Assembly: GCA_002719595.1 (NCBI GenBank)
Contig: PBEJ01000012.1
Location: 42,097-53,096 of the forward strand
Direction: 5' to 3'
Length of the DNA stretch: 11,000 bases
DNA from: Verrucomicrobiales bacterium
Lineage (GTDB): Bacteria > Verrucomicrobiota > Verrucomicrobiia > Limisphaerales > UBA1100
Each line of letters opens with the position of its first letter. The stretch's first letter is position 1. The notes beneath the pieces are model-generated. The model was given only the letters and a program-made list of their open reading frames with translations. It was not told where the DNA came from and did no database searches. The translations under genes were made by a program, and so were the position numbers. Shown piece after piece: positions 7,915 to 11,000 of this stretch.

Positions 7915-8397
7915 TCAATGGAGTGGAAGTTCTACGCCCTCTGCGCGGAGTAATCGGATTTTCCATTTTAAGCCGGCTGAAAATCCGGTAAGGCTGCCGT
8001 TTGCCCCTACTACCCGGTGACAGGGGATTAGAATAGGTAAAGGGTTAGCCTTACAGGCGCCACCTACTGCTCTGGCTGCTTTGGGCTTATTTAGCCGATA
8101 GGCAAGATCTCCATACGCTTCTACTCCTCCCATTGGGATCGATTGCAGCAAAGCCCACACTTCTCTTTGAAAATCTGTGCCCGAAGAGAGATCCAATGGG
8201 GGGTAGTTTTTTGGATTTTTACCATTAAGTATCGCATTCAGGGCTTTCTTGGTTTGATTTATCCATTGTTTTACCGGCTTTATGGTGTTTGAAGCATGAT
8301 CAATTTTAGTTTTTGGAAATTGTAAACGGGCTAATCCTTTTGTTGTATATTGAACCCGGAAGTTTCCCAATTCTGTTTCGATCAGGGTGGAGTTCAC
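7915..8397 (-). CDS. ogt: Methylated-DNA--[protein]-cysteine S-methyltransferase (O6-methylguanine repair)
   Basis: A suicide DNA-repair protein that transfers the methyl group from O6-methylguanine to its own cysteine. The diagnostic PCHRVV active site is present with acceptor Cys126, preceded by the recognition helix ([14 protein letters not shown], with the arginine finger at about 109) and the YGDLA segment with Tyr95. The asparagine and glycine residues after the active site ([13 protein letters not shown]) are also typical. Length is 160 residues, as expected for Ogt-type proteins without an Ada regulatory domain. The N-terminal domain is divergent, as usual. The start is GTG at 8397, chosen because a stop lies a few codons upstream and no ATG precedes the conserved region; no clear ribosome site is seen. 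It lies 21 bases after the upstream gene and 42 bases before ileS. Confidence 0.94.
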   Translation of the reverse strand: MNSTLIETELGNFRVQYTTKGLARLQFPKTKIDHASNTIKPVKQWINQTKKALNAILNGKNPKNYPPLDLSSGTDFQREVWALLQSIPMGGVEAYGDLAYRLNKPKAARAVGGACKANPLPILIPCHRVVGANGSLTGFSAGLKWKIRLLRAEGVELPLH

Positions 8398-8418
8398 AGC
8401 AAGCGCTTTTATTCTAAA

Positions 8419-8907
8419 TCACAACTGCGGAACAAGTAGGCTAAGAATACTCCATAGGACACCAATCAGTACAATCGTCAGCAGGATAAAACGGTTTCGT
8501 GCAATGCGAGTTTCTTTGCGTAAGGCGGTGTAACCGTGACTCCGCCCGGTGGCTAGATAGGTTACCAATTTTTCGTTTGGGTTTGGCTCAGGCAATCCTT
8601 CTTTCTTTTTGATTCTTTGCCACCAACCATATAGATCAAATTTTCTAACGCCTTGGTCATTATATAGTTTGGGGTGGTTTAATTCAGAAAAATCGCGGCG
8701 ATTGTTTTCTGATAAAGCTTCAACTCCAGAGAATTTTTCTTTTTCGGTGATGTTGGGTTTTTCATAATTTTGGTGAAAGGAGCCAAAATTAATAGAAGCG
8801 GAATCTTTCTTGAGGGAGGAAATTTTCTGTTGGAGTTCTCTGATCTCTTCGTTCAGTTCTTCTACACGGTAGGTCGCAGGATTGGTTTTACGCCTGAACC
8901 ATCCCAT
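8419..8907 (-). CDS. Small tail-anchored protein with N-terminal coiled coil, function unknown
   Basis: A 162-residue protein that I do not recognise. It opens with a short basic stretch (MGWFRRK), then a likely coiled coil at about 14-36, a polar low-complexity linker to about 85, and a segment with DLYGWW at 91-96 and a conserved-looking LATGRSHGYTALRKETRIARNR at roughly 118-139. It ends with one hydrophobic membrane span at about 139-159. The expected topology is a cytoplasmic body with the tail in the membrane. AAAGGA ends 7 bases before the ATG and lies in the last codons of the upstream gene, so the two are probably coupled. The partner gene upstream has the same coiled-coil plus tail-anchor design, suggesting they work together, perhaps as a scaffold on the inner membrane; that role is inference. 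Confidence 0.8.
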   Translation of the reverse strand: MGWFRRKTNPATYRVEELNEEIRELQQKISSLKKDSASINFGSFHQNYEKPNITEKEKFSGVEALSENNRRDFSELNHPKLYNDQGVRKFDLYGWWQRIKKKEGLPEPNPNEKLVTYLATGRSHGYTALRKETRIARNRFILLTIVLIGVLWSILSLLVPQL

Positions 8908-8911
8908 TTGA

Positions 8912-9553
8912 TTATCCTTTTAGAAGTAGAGCTATTGCAAGGGTTACCCCAACCAATAGTATTGGCCAAGTTAGGGCTAGCCCCCACAAGCAAAGCTGAC
9001 CGAAAGATGCTGGGATAGGTAATCCGCTAGGTGAGCTGTGTTCGGTGTCCATTGAAGAACTGAGGGAACTATCTTGTTCCCCGTTGAGTATTACCCACTT
9101 CAATCTAGCAGAATTAAGCTCCATTCGGGCGTTTTCTATCGTTGTTAGATTACGTGTGAGCAAAACTTTCCATTGATTATTTTGTGTATCAACATCTTCC
9201 AAGGCTTCGACTTTTAAAAGTGCATCCCTTAAATCGTTGAGCGTTCTGGCCATTTGCTCCGCCTCTCTTTGGGAATCCATATGGGCCTCTTCTAAAAGTC
9301 CCACGCTACGGGTAATTTCGTGCAACATTTCCTCTCGGCCAGTTTCAAATTCTGAAAATCTCCGACGAGATTCCTCTACAGTTGCTTTTTCCTTCTCAAG
9401 CTTCTCCCGAGCCCGATTTAATTCAGCAAGTTTTGCCTGTAGAGACGTGGCTTGATTATCTAGTTCCTCCTGATCATCTGAAAGCAGGGCAGTCTGCTCG
9501 TTACTCACAGGGAAATCCTCCTCTAGTAAATCCGGCTCATTGAAAGCAGCCAT
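8912..9553 (-). CDS. Long coiled-coil protein with C-terminal membrane anchor, function unknown
   Basis: A 213-residue protein of no family I can name. An acidic N-terminus (1-30) leads into a long heptad-rich coiled coil at about 30-118, a second helical stretch at about 125-155, a serine-rich linker at 160-177, and one hydrophobic segment at about 186-211 that ends two residues before the C-terminus. This is the design of a tail-anchored cytoplasmic rod. The next gene starts 4 bases after the stop and uses a ribosome site inside this gene's end. No ribosome site precedes the ATG at 9553. A weak promoter-like pair (TTTACT at 9589-9584, 17-base spacer, TAGCAT at 9566-9561) would give an almost leaderless mRNA, with low confidence. 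Confidence 0.8.
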   Translation of the reverse strand: MAAFNEPDLLEEDFPVSNEQTALLSDDQEELDNQATSLQAKLAELNRAREKLEKEKATVEESRRRFSEFETGREEMLHEITRSVGLLEEAHMDSQREAEQMARTLNDLRDALLKVEALEDVDTQNNQWKVLLTRNLTTIENARMELNSARLKWVILNGEQDSSLSSSMDTEHSSPSGLPIPASFGQLCLWGLALTWPILLVGVTLAIALLLKG

Positions 9554-9644
9554 GAGATATATGCTAGAATCTTTGCTAATGAAAGTAAAGCACAGGTTGG
9601 GGTGATGGGAGCATAATCACACAAGCTGTTGTGGCTTAGGTGTC

Positions 9645-11000
9645 TTAATGTTCAAAATTCTTTGCCCGACGTAGACCGTAAGCCAAAGGTCCAAAACCTA
9701 CAAAACTGGAGAAGGTTAAAAATAAGCCCATGTAAACAAGTTGTTGCACCTCTCCGGTTCGTCCAAATATTTGCCATGGTGATCCAAAAGGTGATCCAAT
9801 GCCTAACAATATGATGGCCAAACCGATATAGACAAAACTTACTACTAGGCAAAACGTCCCGCCGAACCCGGATACAATTTTACTTGGGTTATCTTCCTTG
9901 AGGTCTGGGTACATGACGCCCATTCCCATAGCTAATCCATTGAGCGTTAATGCCATTACAGAAATACTACCGCAAAAGAATATTTTTTGAGCAAGAGGTA
10001 GTTGTAACATGTTCGAGGAAATCCAGATCATCGGGATTGAGATAATCAGTGAGATGCCGGTTGCTAGTAAATATTTAATCCAGACCACTCTGTTTAGCCC
10101 AAGTGGGGAAAGTCCAACAATCCAAAGACGTTTTCCTTCAAGAGAAAATTGAGGATATACAAAACGTGTTGTGAGTGTCGCGAGGTTTAAAGCGCAGGCA
10201 GCCAAATTCATAAAGCTGACTAATTTGGAGAAATAGTCTCCGCCGAGTCGTCCACCCCCAAATAGTGAGGTGAATTGCTCGGTAAAAAATCTAAGATTCA
10301 AAATATAAATCCCCAGTATACCAAATAGAATAAGCGATTGCCCCCATTGGGCTGTGTCACGCCAGAAGATACGAATATCCTTTAATATTACAGCTCGTAT
10401 ATCCAGGGAAAGTAGGGGAACGCGGCCGATTAATGTGTCCATCAGGCCTGGCTTAAAGGAAAAGACCTTTTGTTGTTCAAGGCGTTTCTGATACCATGAT
10501 TGATACCATATGGATAGAGGGTCTCTCCAAAGCACAGCCGCAATTTGTAAAAGAGAAACAAATAAGATCACCCATACTCCTGTGCCAACATAATTGTACG
10601 TGCCAAGAGTTCTCGCTTCCCCAAGTTGATTTATCCAATAACTCGATTGAATGCCAAAAGCTAACATTGTGATAAGTATTACTGTGCCTCCGAAGATATG
10701 AGCAAAGCGCGAGTTAAAAACCCATGAAGCGATAGCCAAAAGTGGGACCATAAATATAACAGTTGATGGTAAGGAAGCCTGACTCACATTTTCGGTTGAA
10801 ACTGCCTCTTCAGCAGGAGCTATCTTCGCTAGCACCCAAGATTGATTCTTAGCATCTCTACTTTTTTTGCGCCATAACTCCTGCGCTTCAGGGCCGATTA
10901 TATGCTTATTAAAGTTAGTGCTTGTTAGGTTAAGGCGTAACTGATTCAGGTTTGAGGGAACAATAGTGCCTTCGAAGTAATTGCCAAAATCAGTGGCGTA
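9645..11000 (-). CDS. ABC-type exporter permease (ABC_tran_2-like), 5' end beyond the window
   Basis: The frame is open from the window edge to the stop at 9645, giving 451 visible residues; the true start lies outside, so the GTG at 10835 is only an internal valine. About nine hydrophobic segments can be seen, numbering from the edge: near 79-95, 102-117, 141-157, 221-237, 260-277, 308-328, 341-361, 376-400 and 420-440. Two motifs recall the large 'putative ABC exporter' permeases of Verrucomicrobia and Firmicutes: FSLEGKRLWIVGLSP around 285-299 and the EDNPSKIVSGFGG segment at 369-381. It would form the membrane part of an exporter; its ATPase is expected upstream, outside the window. The substrate is unknown. 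The stop is 91 bases before the coiled-coil gene, a gap with only short hairpins. Confidence 0.8.
   Translation of the reverse strand, partial: YATDFGNYFEGTIVPSNLNQLRLNLTSTNFNKHIIGPEAQELWRKKSRDAKNQSWVLAKIAPAEEAVSTENVSQASLPSTVIFMVPLLAIASWVFNSRFAHIFGGTVILITMLAFGIQSSYWINQLGEARTLGTYNYVGTGVWVILFVSLLQIAAVLWRDPLSIWYQSWYQKRLEQQKVFSFKPGLMDTLIGRVPLLSLDIRAVILKDIRIFWRDTAQWGQSLILFGILGIYILNLRFFTEQFTSLFGGGRLGGDYFSKLVSFMNLAACALNLATLTTRFVYPQFSLEGKRLWIVGLSPLGLNRVVWIKYLLATGISLIISIPMIWISSNMLQLPLAQKIFFCGSISVMALTLNGLAMGMGVMYPDLKEDNPSKIVSGFGGTFCLVVSFVYIGLAIILLGIGSPFGSPWQIFGRTGEVQQLVYMGLFLTFSSFVGFGPLAYGLRRAKNFEH

Noticed and set aside
9602..9633. Small inverted repeats GTGAT/ATCAC and CACAA/TTGTG between the permease and coiled-coil genes as a terminator
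   Set aside because: Stems are only 5 bp, overlap each other by one base, and no T-run follows on either strand.
10833..10835. GTG 10835 as start of the permease
   Set aside because: The frame stays open for 55 codons to the window edge, so the gene is partial and the GTG is internal.
1..11000. Search for CRISPR arrays, tRNA or rRNA genes, and full insertion sequences
   Set aside because: No regularly spaced repeats, cloverleaf-like segments, rRNA-like stretches or transposase frames were seen; the only mobile-element trace is the integrase-like start of the first gene.

Overview
This window looks like a chromosomal segment of a Verrucomicrobia-type bacterium (PVC group). The clues are: a Bacteroidetes/Verrucomicrobia-style type B succinate dehydrogenase pair; a Tat-exported Gfo/Idh/MocA oxidoreductase of the kind that is expanded in Planctomycetes and Verrucomicrobia; a tyrosine-recombinase N-terminus of the 'MASL..(N)SPYW' style common in Verrucomicrobia; and a large 'putative ABC exporter' permease. 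Taxonomy is inferred from protein style only. Almost every base is coding, and no gap exceeds about 100 bases.

Layout. The left third is on the + strand: a promoter and a 12-base tandem repeat (28-92), sdhA (100-2310), sdhB (2311-3078), then a Tat-signal oxidoreductase (3143-4435). The right two thirds are on the - strand, in order of transcription: a multi-spanning ABC-type permease cut by the window edge (>11000-9645), two small coiled-coil proteins with C-terminal membrane anchors (9553-8912 and 8907-8419), an O6-methylguanine-DNA methyltransferase (8397-7915), isoleucyl-tRNA synthetase (7872-5062) and a membrane-anchored NERD-domain protein (5065-4445) whose GTG start overlaps the ileS stop. 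The two arms converge with only 9 bases between stop codons.

The most striking feature is the start of sdhA. The reading frame opens with about 80-90 codons that look like the N-terminal DNA-binding part of a tyrosine recombinase (integrase). This runs without a stop into an otherwise complete SdhA, with the join almost exactly where a native SdhA would begin. The integrase-like stretch is much more AT-rich than the SdhA body. It brings its own extended -10 promoter and a tandem GTTCCCAT repeat. The membrane-anchor gene sdhC, normally just upstream of sdhA in this complex type, is not in the visible 99 bases. Either an integrase gene start was spliced onto sdhA, giving it a new promoter and N-terminus, or this is an assembly chimera; the sequence alone cannot decide.

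Secondary points are a perfect 9-bp palindrome directly before the oxidoreductase start codon, an AT-rich NERD gene translationally coupled to ileS, the paired tail-anchored coiled-coil genes, and unusual HIGH/KMSKS signature variants in IleS.
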